IMG/VR virus record: IMGVR_UViG_3300029267_001213 | Span: 22,554-86,553 of that record | DNA from: a virus | DNA: 64,000 bases | Direction: 5' to 3' (one strand) | Shown here: one piece after another, positions 26,357 to 33,881 of the stretch | How positions within the stretch are numbered: position 1 is the first letter of the stretch | Layout of the letters: every line of letters begins with the position of its first letter | Notes under the pieces: generated by a model | What the model saw: only the letters and a program-made list of their open reading frames with translations | What the model was told of the DNA's origin: nothing | Database searches by the model: none | Program-made: the position numbers and the translations under genes

Positions 26357-26602
26357 ATGATTTGTGTAATGGCAAAAATCAGGAGAGGTGAGTTCACTGT
26401 AGGTGGTCAGAAATTCGAACCTGTCGAAATGAACAGGCTGTTCGATGTGCCCGTAGACAACGTGGCGACAGCAGAAAAGGAGGTAAAAAAACAGATCGAA
26501 AAAATAAATAAAACTGGACGGCAGGGAAACTACGAGTATATCGGTCCCTGTAAAATGGCAGACAGCGGTGTTCAGCCCAAAGTCAAAGCCAAGGCTGAGT
26601 AA
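26357..26602 (+). CDS. Hypothetical protein
   Basis: 81 residues from ATG 26357, or 77 from ATG 26369. Basic, with FTVGGQKFEPVEMNRLFDV and a helix AEKEVKKQIEKINKTG. Ends in a charged tail. No family recognised. Confidence 0.45.
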   Translation: MICVMAKIRRGEFTVGGQKFEPVEMNRLFDVPVDNVATAEKEVKKQIEKINKTGRQGNYEYIGPCKMADSGVQPKVKAKAE

Positions 26603-26635
26603 CTCAAAACGAAACAGAGAAAGGAGAAGAAACAG

Positions 26636-26956
26636 ATGGCGAAAAAAACAGGAAAAGGATCAAGCAACAAAGCCCCGAGCGCAACAAATCAGGAACCCAA
26701 GACAGACCCGAAACCTCCGGCACCGAAGACAAGCGAAGTCGTTTTCGAAAAAAAGGAAACGAAGACTCTGGTGATTGAAGATGACTCCAAGAAACGGGCC
26801 ATTTTTATCAAGGAGAAAGGCGAGAGAAAATCGTTGGTCATCCTTCGTTTTGCAAAGCAGCTTTATGTCAAAATGTCGGATGAGCAGCGCAAGGAGGTCG
26901 CGGAGGCATCCCTGAATGCAGTCATAAGCTCATTCAATAAACAGGGATGGAAGTAA
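26636..26956 (+). CDS. Small protein with disordered N-terminus
   Basis: 106 residues. The first 45 are Lys/Pro/Thr-rich and look disordered; the rest is strand then helix (KRAIFIKEKGERKSLVILRFAKQLY; SDEQRKEVAEASLNAVI). Ribosome-binding site aaaggagaagaaac. Element E3 begins 8 bp after its stop. Confidence 0.5.
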   Translation: MAKKTGKGSSNKAPSATNQEPKTDPKPPAPKTSEVVFEKKETKTLVIEDDSKKRAIFIKEKGERKSLVILRFAKQLYVKMSDEQRKEVAEASLNAVISSFNKQGWK

Positions 26957-26963
26957 CAGCGGT

Positions 26964-27014
26964 TTAATTACTGCTAGGGCCTACCAGCAATGGTAGGTCC
27001 ACTGGAGTAATTAA
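26964..27014 (+). ncRNA. Two-stem RNA element, copy E3
   Basis: Outer stem 8 bp (ttaattac with gtaattaa), 5x6 internal loop, inner stem 9 bp (gggcctacc 26977-26985 with ggtaggtcc 26992-27000, one G.U) and a 6-base loop agcaat. The inner hairpin resembles E1 (CCTAYC ... GGTAGG, GCAA in the loop) while outer bases of that stem differ with pairing kept. It fills the 83-bp gap before the gene at 27040. Confidence 0.6.
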
Positions 27015-27039
27015 GCTCCCATAAAAGGAGGCGAAAAAA

Positions 27040-27270
27040 ATGGACGCAGGAATAGAGCTTTGTTCTTTATGTGATTATGAGCTTTATAATTTGCTGGATA
27101 GTCTCATAGCAAAAAAGCAACGGTACTACGAGATGACAGCATTGGGCAAAGACGAAAAGCTCATGGAGATGCTTCGAGATGTTTATCATCTGGATATCGA
27201 AAAAATAGATTTGGATATTCAGCGTGTCGAAGAAGAACTGGACATTCGATTTTCGGAAGAGACCTATTAA
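27040..27270 (+). CDS. Small helical protein
   Basis: 76 residues, mainly helical, acidic C-terminal half (MLRDVYHLDIEKIDLDIQRVEEELDIRF). No family recognised. Ribosome-binding site aaaaggaggcgaaaaaa. Confidence 0.5.
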   Translation: MDAGIELCSLCDYELYNLLDSLIAKKQRYYEMTALGKDEKLMEMLRDVYHLDIEKIDLDIQRVEEELDIRFSEETY

Positions 27271-27285
27271 CAAAAGGAGGCGAAA

Positions 27286-27585
27286 ATGAAAAACAAAATA
27301 GCGACTAATCGGCTTCTTGATTCGGTATGGACATTAGAATACCAAGAACTGAACACGGGTGAAATAGAAATCATTTCGTATTCAAGGGATAACCCATACG
27401 GATATGATCGGGAAAGAGAAGTGCCAATGGTCAGGCTTGTTGAGGAAGACCCGAACAGGACCGTGAAGGCAGTAAGGTTTGCAGAATACGAACAATTCGG
27501 ACGTTGCACGAAGTGGGGTGAGTCTATTCCTGTTGCAAATCCAAAGCCAGTTTTTCAGTATCCATATCAGGGTCAGGTACAATGA
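27286..27585 (+). CDS. Hypothetical protein
   Basis: 99 residues, strand-rich (LDSVWTLEYQELNTGEIEIISYS; PMVRLVEEDPNRTVKAVRFAEYEQFG). Ribosome-binding site aaaaggaggcgaaa. Overlaps the next gene by 4 bp. No family recognised. Confidence 0.5.
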   Translation: MKNKIATNRLLDSVWTLEYQELNTGEIEIISYSRDNPYGYDREREVPMVRLVEEDPNRTVKAVRFAEYEQFGRCTKWGESIPVANPKPVFQYPYQGQVQ

Positions 27586-27965
27586 AAAAAAGAAGACAAA
27601 AAAAGCCTACATTCATTGAGAGAAAGATACTGATGAAGTATCTCAATCTTAGGCGAGTAGAATGTAAGGTTAAAGAAATGTCAGCATTGCTGAATGAAAA
27701 TTATTATGAAGCTGTTATCGCAAATGCAGAACGAAAAATTGTTCATACTATCCAAAGAGAGCTGGCAACCTTTTCGAATGAACATCTGCAATCCATAACG
27801 GCACATTACATAGAAAGGGCTAATGAAGAAATAGACGTTTATACAAAAAAGCGACATAGGAAAATCGAGGAAGAAAGAAAGGCGTATTGCAAACAAAAAA
27901 GGAGGCGCGATGACGAAGAAACAGGAACCGAAAAGAAAAGCAGCCATGCTGGCAAAGTGTCATGA
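27582..27965 (+). CDS. Basic helical protein
   Basis: 127 residues, strongly basic, long helices including IANAERKIVHTIQRELATF and a Lys/Arg-rich C-terminus (YTKKRHRKIEEERKAYCKQKRRR). Its end carries the ribosome-binding site (aaaaaaggaggcgcg) and first 56 bases of the next gene. Unknown; nucleic-acid contact is possible. Confidence 0.45.
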   Translation: MKKRRQKKPTFIERKILMKYLNLRRVECKVKEMSALLNENYYEAVIANAERKIVHTIQRELATFSNEHLQSITAHYIERANEEIDVYTKKRHRKIEEERKAYCKQKRRRDDEETGTEKKSSHAGKVS

Positions 27966-28194
27966 CTGCATGGGACATTATGCTGATGGCATGGTTGACT
28001 GCGAGAACGTTGGATGTCCTTTATATTCATGGATGCCTTACAGAGAAAAAGATGCAGACCTTGAATGGATGAAGTACAATCCAAAGCGTAAAGGTAAAGT
28101 AGTTAAGGAGAAAAAGAAACTTACTCCAGAGCAGCGTGAAATACTGAGTAAGCGCATGAAAAAGACAAGGAGAAAGTTAAAGAAAGGAAATTAG
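27910..28194 (+). CDS. Small conserved Cys-rich protein
   Basis: 94 residues. KCHDCMGHYADGMVDCENVGCPLYSWMPYRE is a four-cysteine module seen in hypothetical phage and bacterial proteins, probably metal-binding. A basic helical tail follows (PEQREILSKRMKKTRRKLKKG). Function unknown. Confidence 0.6.
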   Translation: MTKKQEPKRKAAMLAKCHDCMGHYADGMVDCENVGCPLYSWMPYREKDADLEWMKYNPKRKGKVVKEKKKLTPEQREILSKRMKKTRRKLKKGN

Positions 28195-28197
28195 TTC

Positions 28198-28608
28198 ATG
28201 GCACCGAAGAGACAGCCCAAGCGATTCAAAAAAAGAGAGCGCATGAAAAAAGGCATGGAGCTGCGGCGTCTGGCTCAGGATGCGGTAAGTAAGATTGACG
28301 AAACGGCACAAGTTCAGTGGGGGTGGGATCAAGGACATATGCTGATAGTAATATTTAAGCGCAGGGATATACTTGATGAAGCAAAAAAACATGCATCAGT
28401 CGGATGCAAGCCCGGGCACTACAGCGTACCAATGGCTACAGATTTCATTCATAAGAAAGAAACTGAGGCGAAGGATGAGCTGAAAAAAGCAATCAGGACT
28501 GCCATTGGCAAAGATACTCCGGTAGCGATACATGCATATAATCGGGCTTATGAAGATGTGCTCGGCGTTAAACATGTAGGAGGAGGCGATGTCAGGAATA
28601 TTAAATGA
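28198..28608 (+). CDS. Hypothetical protein
   Basis: 136 residues, basic N-terminus, QVQWGWDQGHMLIVIFKRRD strand pair and a helical C-terminal half. No clear ribosome-binding site; coupled to the gene ending 3 bp upstream. No family recognised. Confidence 0.5.
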   Translation: MAPKRQPKRFKKRERMKKGMELRRLAQDAVSKIDETAQVQWGWDQGHMLIVIFKRRDILDEAKKHASVGCKPGHYSVPMATDFIHKKETEAKDELKKAIRTAIGKDTPVAIHAYNRAYEDVLGVKHVGGGDVRNIK

Positions 28609-28933
28609 TGTTCTGGACAGATGTTATGGATACGGTGGACCACTACTGAGCAGCGACCGTGAGGCAATTCAGGAATACGTCAGGCAGCCAAGCGAGGAAG
28701 GATGGAACAGAATAAAGGATGTCGTGGTCAATCCTAATTACGGACTGGGACTGAGTGTTGAAAATGCTCTGGTCGGATGGATGCTAAATCTGGATGCTTC
28801 TGTCTTTTCAAGAGAGAACATGCGTCAGCAAATTATCAATCGAAGGATTCAGCCACCCAGCGGATTCAATCTGGTGCAAGCTTTAAAATTCGTAACAGCA
28901 AGGTATGAAAAACAGAAAGGCAATCGGGCGTAG
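28589..28933 (+). CDS. Hypothetical protein
   Basis: 114 residues. The motif YGYGGPLLSSDREAIQEYVRQPSEEGWNRIKDVVVNP suggests a helical fold; NPNYGLGLSVENALVGWML follows. Ribosome-binding site aggaggcg. Last gene before the 0.7-kb non-coding hub. Confidence 0.5.
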   Translation: MSGILNDVLDRCYGYGGPLLSSDREAIQEYVRQPSEEGWNRIKDVVVNPNYGLGLSVENALVGWMLNLDASVFSRENMRQQIINRRIQPPSGFNLVQALKFVTARYEKQKGNRA

Positions 28934-28941
28934 CCAGTGAT

Positions 28942-29050
28942 TTTCCTTTCCGGCATACAGCCGATAGAACCAGATAATGCGGACAGGGTTTTAAGATTCG
29001 CCTCTTTTTTACCTGTTTGTGGTTCTGTCGGTTGTATGCTGGGAAGGAAA
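28942..29050 (+). ncRNA. Long hairpin RNA with 31-bp stem
   Basis: Arms 28942-28972 and 29020-29050 pair over 31 consecutive positions. Four pairs are not Watson-Crick at DNA level and all four are G.U in the + strand RNA. Inside lie an 8x1 internal loop, a further 7-bp stem (28981-28987 with 29012-29018) and a loop of about 24 bases. No T-run follows, so it is not an ordinary terminator. Confidence 0.6.
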
Positions 29051-29269
29051 GCGCAATTAAGCAGCGATACTTCAGTGAATGAACAAGGGTTAAGCATACG
29101 ACATTAAAAAAGAAACCGGCTACAAAATGATACATAAAGAAAGGGGTGATATACCTAAGACAACAGCGACGCGGACTTCTTTAATAAAATTGGATAGATA
29201 ACTTTTCTATGAGCAAACTTTTTCAAGAAAGATACTAAGTGCTATTAAAAGTATGGAGCCGGTATTGTT

Positions 29270-29303
29270 GCATGGTTCGGTAATGATTTCATGCGGGTAG
29301 GTT
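29270..29303 (+). repeat. 34-bp direct repeat, copy 1
   Basis: Begins gcatggttcggtaatgattt and ends gggtaggtt. It matches copy 2 at 29334-29367 in 30 of 34 positions, with a period of 64 bp. Non-coding, upstream of the MoxR operon; possible protein-binding site or part of repeated RNA leaders. Confidence 0.55.
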
Positions 29304-29333
29304 CCCTATGAAGAAAAACGGCGTTTTGAAAAC

Positions 29334-29367
29334 GCATGGTTCAGTAATGATTTCAGCCGGATAGGTT
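29334..29367 (+). repeat. 34-bp direct repeat, copy 2
   Basis: Second copy of the repeat at 29270. The two are separated by 30 bp that contain the small palindromic hairpin gcgtttt-g-aaaacgc, so a repeat-hairpin-repeat unit is formed. Confidence 0.55.
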
Positions 29368-29439
29368 TTGTATGGCGACAACATACAAATAGAATGATCT
29401 TCTTTCTTTACCGGTACCTAATACTGCAGCATTATTTTT

Positions 29440-29479
29440 GCATTATGGCTGTACATCATACAGCAATTTTATATAATGC
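29440..29479 (+). other. Two-stem hairpin in non-coding hub
   Basis: Outer stem gcattat / ataatgc (7 bp) enclosing an inner stem gctgta / tacagc (6 bp, 5-base loop) with an asymmetric internal loop. The design recalls elements E1-E3, but the inner stem and loop sizes differ, so it is kept apart. Confidence 0.4.
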
Positions 29480-29645
29480 GTAGTACCTTAGTACATAGTA
29501 AATCTTACGTTCTATTATTTTGATTGATTGAATATGAAGACGAATTGTCTTTAATCAAATTTATTAAAAGGCAATGTATTGAATCAACAGGTAATTTAAT
29601 TACCTTAAAAAACTGGAAAAAGAACCAGAGAAAGGAAAGGGTAAC

Positions 29646-30812
29646 ATGGACAGAGAGAGAATCGCTTTTAATAATCTGGCGAAGGAACTGAAGACGGCAT
29701 ATCTCGAGCGCGGAGAGCTGGTTGATCAGGTATTGGCATGTCTGGTCAGTGGGAAGCATATCTTCCTGCTGGGCCCTCCCGGTACAGCGAAGTCGAGCCT
29801 TTTGAAAGCGGTATGTAATTCAATGGAGGACTCAAGATATTTTTCGTGGCTACTTACGCGGTACACGACTCCGGAGGAACTGTTCGGACCGCCGTCAATC
29901 GAAGGCCTAAAGAACGACAGATTCGAAAGAGTAACAAAGGGAAAGCTTCCGGAGGCGGATCTGGCATTCATTGATGAGATATGGAAGGCCAGCAGTTCAA
30001 TAATAAATACCTTACTCACTATCATGAACGAGCGCGAGTTTTACAACAATGGTGGTGGTAAGCCGATGCAGTGCCCGTTAAAATTCTTGGCGGCTGCATC
30101 AAACGAAATGCCGGCGGATGATGAGCTTCAAGCGATGTACGACAGATTTCTGGTGAGGACGGTTGTGCAGCCTGTAGTTTCTGAATCAGCGACAAGAGCT
30201 TTGCTTACGCAGGATGATCCTCAGAAAATGATAAAAGAAAAAATCACTGCGAAGATTCTGAAAAAAGCTATGGACACAGCCAGCAAGGTCAATGTGCTGG
30301 ACGATACTGTGGACACGGTGATTAAGATTCGTAAGACTCTCAAGGCGGACGAAGGCATTGTTGCCAGTGACAGAAGATGGAAAGAAATCTTTTCATTCCT
30401 GAAAGCGGTTGCATGGCTGAGCGGAGATGATGAGGTCATCCCGGAACATCTGTCAGCTACTGTGGACTGCTTATGGGAACAGCCGGATCAGCGTAATACA
30501 GTTGCAAGCGTTGTAGGCAAGATTTCTTCTCCGGCAGTTGCTGAAGCGCGTGAGCTTCTGGATGCGGCCAAGGACGAAGCCAAGAAGGCACTTGAGGCTG
30601 CGAACAATTCGGATGCTGGCAATAATCCCGAGATGCTTTCACAGCTCGGAAAGGCGAACAGTCGTCTGGACAAGAGTGTGAAACAGGTTCAGGCGTTGTA
30701 TAACAAGACAAAAAGCAAGGCGTCGATGGAAAAGATAAAAGCCATTTCGGAAGAACTTTCAGGACTCTGCAATGAAGTGAAGGAGACGGCGCGGAAGACT
30801 CTGAAAATATAA
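29646..30812 (+). CDS. MoxR/RavA-family AAA+ ATPase
   Basis: 388 residues. Walker A GPPGTAKSS at about 43-51, a Walker B segment LAFIDEIWK at about 108-116, the MoxR-type TTPEELFGPPSIEGL and the sensor segment KFLAAASNEMPADDELQAMYDRFLVRTVV. The C-terminal 90 residues are helical and Ala/Lys-rich, as in RavA-like proteins. MoxR ATPases remodel protein complexes together with a VWA partner, and such a partner is encoded next. Ribosome-binding site aaaggaaaggg. Confidence 0.88.
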   Translation: MDRERIAFNNLAKELKTAYLERGELVDQVLACLVSGKHIFLLGPPGTAKSSLLKAVCNSMEDSRYFSWLLTRYTTPEELFGPPSIEGLKNDRFERVTKGKLPEADLAFIDEIWKASSSIINTLLTIMNEREFYNNGGGKPMQCPLKFLAAASNEMPADDELQAMYDRFLVRTVVQPVVSESATRALLTQDDPQKMIKEKITAKILKKAMDTASKVNVLDDTVDTVIKIRKTLKADEGIVASDRRWKEIFSFLKAVAWLSGDDEVIPEHLSATVDCLWEQPDQRNTVASVVGKISSPAVAEARELLDAAKDEAKKALEAANNSDAGNNPEMLSQLGKANSRLDKSVKQVQALYNKTKSKASMEKIKAISEELSGLCNEVKETARKTLKI

Positions 30813-30822
30813 GGAGGGTGCT

Positions 30823-32451
30823 ATGGTGATCGATAAGAAATTTTTCGATGACAATGAAGCGCCGGCAGTCAAGAAAGAAGTCATCAAGGAAAGTGTGCGC
30901 GGTCCTGATTTGAAGATGGACATGCCGAGAAATAGCTGGGAGAGAGTGCAGTGGGAAAAGTTCCTGAATGATACGGAAGGCAATGAAGTACCGGATGGAC
31001 TGGATCCACGAGGGATGAACAAAGAAAAAAACGAACAGATGGTCAGTCCTACGTGGCCGGGCTTTTCCCGGGAATTGTTTTCCCGGCTGTTGAATGCAGA
31101 TCAGGTTGAATGGAAAAAAGAACCAAGTCCAGAACATGCATGGGCCGATCTTGCACATAAGTCAGCGGACGAAGTGCGGGAATGGGATAATCTTCAGCGG
31201 CGATGCTACGATGATGAGACGTGGTCGGCTATGGCGGCATTGAGCATTGCAAGTTCTGTGAAGGAAGTGGTTATCGGCATTGCGACTACTGAAGATTTAC
31301 AACAGGAACGAGAACAGGCTGCAGGACTTCAGGCTCTTGCTCAGTGGATGCAGAATCAGGCAGACAAAGAACAGGATCCTGCGAGACAGCAACAGCAACA
31401 GGAGAAGGCGGACAATCTCAACCAGCAAGTTGAAGACCTTATGAATCAGATTCAGCAAAAGGAACGACAGGCACAACAGCAGGCGAGTCAGGTAGATCCT
31501 TCTACGATGAGACAGGCGGTGCGTGCGGGTATTAATCAAGCACAGAATCGAATTGAAGAAACTGAGCGAGCGATGTCCATGCTTGGGGCAGGTAAGGATC
31601 CGGGCAAGCTTCAGCGTTCTGGCGGTTCGCAATTGAAGACAGCTCTTGCCAAGAAAATCATGGAGAGCGAAAAGCTTAGACAGATAGCGAAACAGGCTGG
31701 ACGACTTAGAACCACTGCATTGAGAAAGGCCAGAACAAAATGCAAGACCGGCCGGTCTGAATATTACGGCGTGGAGCTTGGTGATGACATCGGACGGATG
31801 TTGCCGAGTGAATTGATCAAGCTTGTTGATCCGGCGCTGGAGAGTCTTTTTTATCGGGGACTTCATGAAAAGTCTTTGTCTCAGTATCGAGTGCGGTCAA
31901 GGGAGCGTGAGAATCGCGGACCGATAGTTGTGGCGATTGATACATCCGGATCCATGTACGGAGATAAGGAAGTGTGGTCGAAGGCGGTTGCCTTGGCATT
32001 GATTTCCGTAGCGATGGAACAGAAGCGACCGTGGGGTGTAATGTTGTGGGATACTTCACTTCAGGACACGGTTTTATCTGCAGACGGAATGGCACGGCCT
32101 GAACAAATGATGGAATGGCTTGAGGCGTTTTCAGGAGGCGGTACACATATGGATGTACCTTTGAGAGAATCCATGCGGATGATTAATGAATGTAAGGAGC
32201 TGAGAAAGGCGGACGTGATTCTTATCACGGATGGTTGTGCGAACATTTCAAAAAGTGTTCAGGAAAAATATCTGAAAGCTTCCGAAGAAAACGGATGGTC
32301 AACGTTCGGCGTGCAAATCGGTGGCGGATGGGAATCAGGTCTTGAACTGCTGGCAGATATTTGCGGCAAGCAAAATGTACACGAGATAAGCGATATGCTT
32401 TCGCGTGAAGATGAGGACAGAATTCTGGAGCGAATAGTTCCGGGCAATTAA
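30823..32451 (+). CDS. VWA-domain protein, MoxR partner (ViaA/CoxE-like)
   Basis: 542 residues. The C-terminal third is a von Willebrand A domain with a complete metal site: DTSGSMYGD at about 371, the Thr in GGGTHMD, and a later Asp in LITDG. The middle (about 160-260) is a Gln-rich coiled coil, and the N-terminal part is helical. With the MoxR gene 10 bp upstream it forms an ATPase-adaptor pair such as RavA-ViaA. The client in this phage is unknown. Confidence 0.85.
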   Translation: MVIDKKFFDDNEAPAVKKEVIKESVRGPDLKMDMPRNSWERVQWEKFLNDTEGNEVPDGLDPRGMNKEKNEQMVSPTWPGFSRELFSRLLNADQVEWKKEPSPEHAWADLAHKSADEVREWDNLQRRCYDDETWSAMAALSIASSVKEVVIGIATTEDLQQEREQAAGLQALAQWMQNQADKEQDPARQQQQQEKADNLNQQVEDLMNQIQQKERQAQQQASQVDPSTMRQAVRAGINQAQNRIEETERAMSMLGAGKDPGKLQRSGGSQLKTALAKKIMESEKLRQIAKQAGRLRTTALRKARTKCKTGRSEYYGVELGDDIGRMLPSELIKLVDPALESLFYRGLHEKSLSQYRVRSRERENRGPIVVAIDTSGSMYGDKEVWSKAVALALISVAMEQKRPWGVMLWDTSLQDTVLSADGMARPEQMMEWLEAFSGGGTHMDVPLRESMRMINECKELRKADVILITDGCANISKSVQEKYLKASEENGWSTFGVQIGGGWESGLELLADICGKQNVHEISDMLSREDEDRILERIVPGN

Positions 32452-32472
32452 AAAAAAGAAAGGGGTAACAAA

Positions 32473-33405
32473 ATGAACATGAGAAATTTATCAGCAAAAG
32501 GGAGAGTGGATGCAATCGTAAAGGCGGTAGAATTTGATGGAGCACTACTTGGACATATTGTCTGGTGGACTCTCAGGGAGGCGGAAGTGGATTGCGATGC
32601 TCTGAAAAAAGCGATGGAAGATGCTGGCATTGATTCTGAACAGCTCGGCATAAAAGAACCGAGCGCCAAGCGTATTTTAGGCCGTGCAGTAGGGAAGCTT
32701 TCGATAGAGCTTTCATCCAAAGAACGAAGGAATGGATCAACGTATCTTTTCAGGCCGGTACCTCTCGAAGACAGGACAGCAGCGTTTGCTATTGTATCCG
32801 AGAAGGAAAAGACAACTTCTGAAAAAGTGGAGAAGCTGATTCACAAGACTGTGGATGTCGTATCTGTGGACAAGGAAGGAGAGATATACAGCGAAAAGAA
32901 TCATGATACGGCAGACAAGCTGATAGAAAAATATAAGCGTCTGAAAGGCAAACTGGCTCCACCGGAAGTCAGAGCCGCTATGATGCAGCTCATGGTCAGT
33001 TGGGATTCTTTCCGGCTCAGAGACGGAGGGGGAATATATTTTGTTCCGGCTGGATTCGACAAGGAGCTGGCAGCATTGAAGGTCGCGGTAGAGTCCGTTG
33101 GTGCGTCGGTGTTTTATATCGTGCCGGTACCGGATGTGGCGGGAGCAAGAGAAGGTATAGCCAGTGCAGCCAAAGGAAGTCTGGAATCAGAACTTGCAGC
33201 TATCCAGCAGGAGATGGAAAAATTTGACGACAGCACCAGAATGAAAACACTGGAAAGCAGAATCGGGACACTTCAGGATGTACTGCGAAAGGCCCAGTTA
33301 TATAATGATGCGCTTGGCATGGCACAGTCTGACGTTAAGCGCATGGTTAGAAAATTGCAGACAAAAATTGAAGCGATTGTATTGGGCAGAGAAGATGCAG
33401 CATAA
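32473..33405 (+). CDS. Third gene of the MoxR-VWA cassette, unknown
   Basis: 310 residues. A helical N-terminus, LIEKYKRLKGKLAPPEVRAAMMQLMVSWDSFRLRDGGGIYFVP in the middle and a coiled-coil C-terminus. The FRLRDGGGIYFVP segment is similar to what I recall of a protein family found beside phage MoxR genes, but I cannot name it with confidence. It may be the client or a regulatory subunit. Confidence 0.55.
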   Translation: MNMRNLSAKGRVDAIVKAVEFDGALLGHIVWWTLREAEVDCDALKKAMEDAGIDSEQLGIKEPSAKRILGRAVGKLSIELSSKERRNGSTYLFRPVPLEDRTAAFAIVSEKEKTTSEKVEKLIHKTVDVVSVDKEGEIYSEKNHDTADKLIEKYKRLKGKLAPPEVRAAMMQLMVSWDSFRLRDGGGIYFVPAGFDKELAALKVAVESVGASVFYIVPVPDVAGAREGIASAAKGSLESELAAIQQEMEKFDDSTRMKTLESRIGTLQDVLRKAQLYNDALGMAQSDVKRMVRKLQTKIEAIVLGREDAA

Positions 33406-33429
33406 TATTAGCGATAGTAAATAATATGA

Positions 33430-33458
33430 TTGACAGCATAATAATATTTCCTTAATAA
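33430..33458 (+). promoter_or_regulatory. Sigma70-type promoter upstream of the replication module
   Basis: ttgaca at 33430-33435 and taataa(t) at 33453-33458 with exactly 17 bp between. It lies in the 89-bp gap before the HTH gene and would start the replication operon. The best consensus promoter in the window. Confidence 0.6.
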
Positions 33459-33494
33459 TGCAGATTGTGAAGAGGCGAGAGAGGAGCATGTCGT

Positions 33495-33881
33495 ATGAGC
33501 AATTCTAAAAACATAAGGACGGCAAAGCTGAATCGCAAACAGGCTATCAGCAAACGGAAGGTGAAGCTGAACAAAACACGCCCGGGCATTATTATTGATA
33601 AGGACAAGTTATATCAGCGAGTATGTGAGATAGCGGATGAGCGCGGAGTAACACTGGCGGACCTTGCAAGAGATGCTGGTGTTACTCCGGCATGGTTGAA
33701 TACAGCTTTGACCAGCAAGTCGGGAATGACTCTGGACACTCTGGCAGTGTTTGCTCACATATGCAAAACGAAGCCGGGAAAATTATGCGATGAGTTTGCA
33801 GAGATAGTCCCATTAAAGAGAGGAAGGAATGACAAAAAGAAAAAGAGCCAGACAAAGACGGCAGTATCTATCTCAAAGTAG
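33495..33881 (+). CDS. Helix-turn-helix protein (Cro/CI-like)
   Basis: 128 residues. Basic N-terminal 35 residues, then an XRE-like HTH: LYQRVCEIADERGVTLADLARDAGVTPAWLNTALTSKSGMTLDTLAVFAHICKTKPGKL, with the typical ADLA and second-helix pattern. It directly follows the promoter at 33430 and is therefore a candidate autoregulator of the replication operon. Ends in a Lys-rich tail overlapping the nuclease gene by 53 bp. Confidence 0.75.
   Translation: MSNSKNIRTAKLNRKQAISKRKVKLNKTRPGIIIDKDKLYQRVCEIADERGVTLADLARDAGVTPAWLNTALTSKSGMTLDTLAVFAHICKTKPGKLCDEFAEIVPLKRGRNDKKKKSQTKTAVSISK

Larger units (their letters stand above)
28934..29645 (+). other. Large non-coding hub upstream of the MoxR cassette
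   Basis: About 710 bp without a convincing gene. In order it holds the 31-bp RNA stem (28942-29050), a 34-bp imperfect direct repeat (29270-29303, 29334-29367), a hairpin gcgtttt/aaaacgc between the repeats, a two-stem hairpin at 29440-29479, a palindrome ggtaattTaattacc near 29591, and AT-rich sequence. It may house control signals for the downstream operon or a replication origin; neither can be shown here. Confidence 0.6.
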
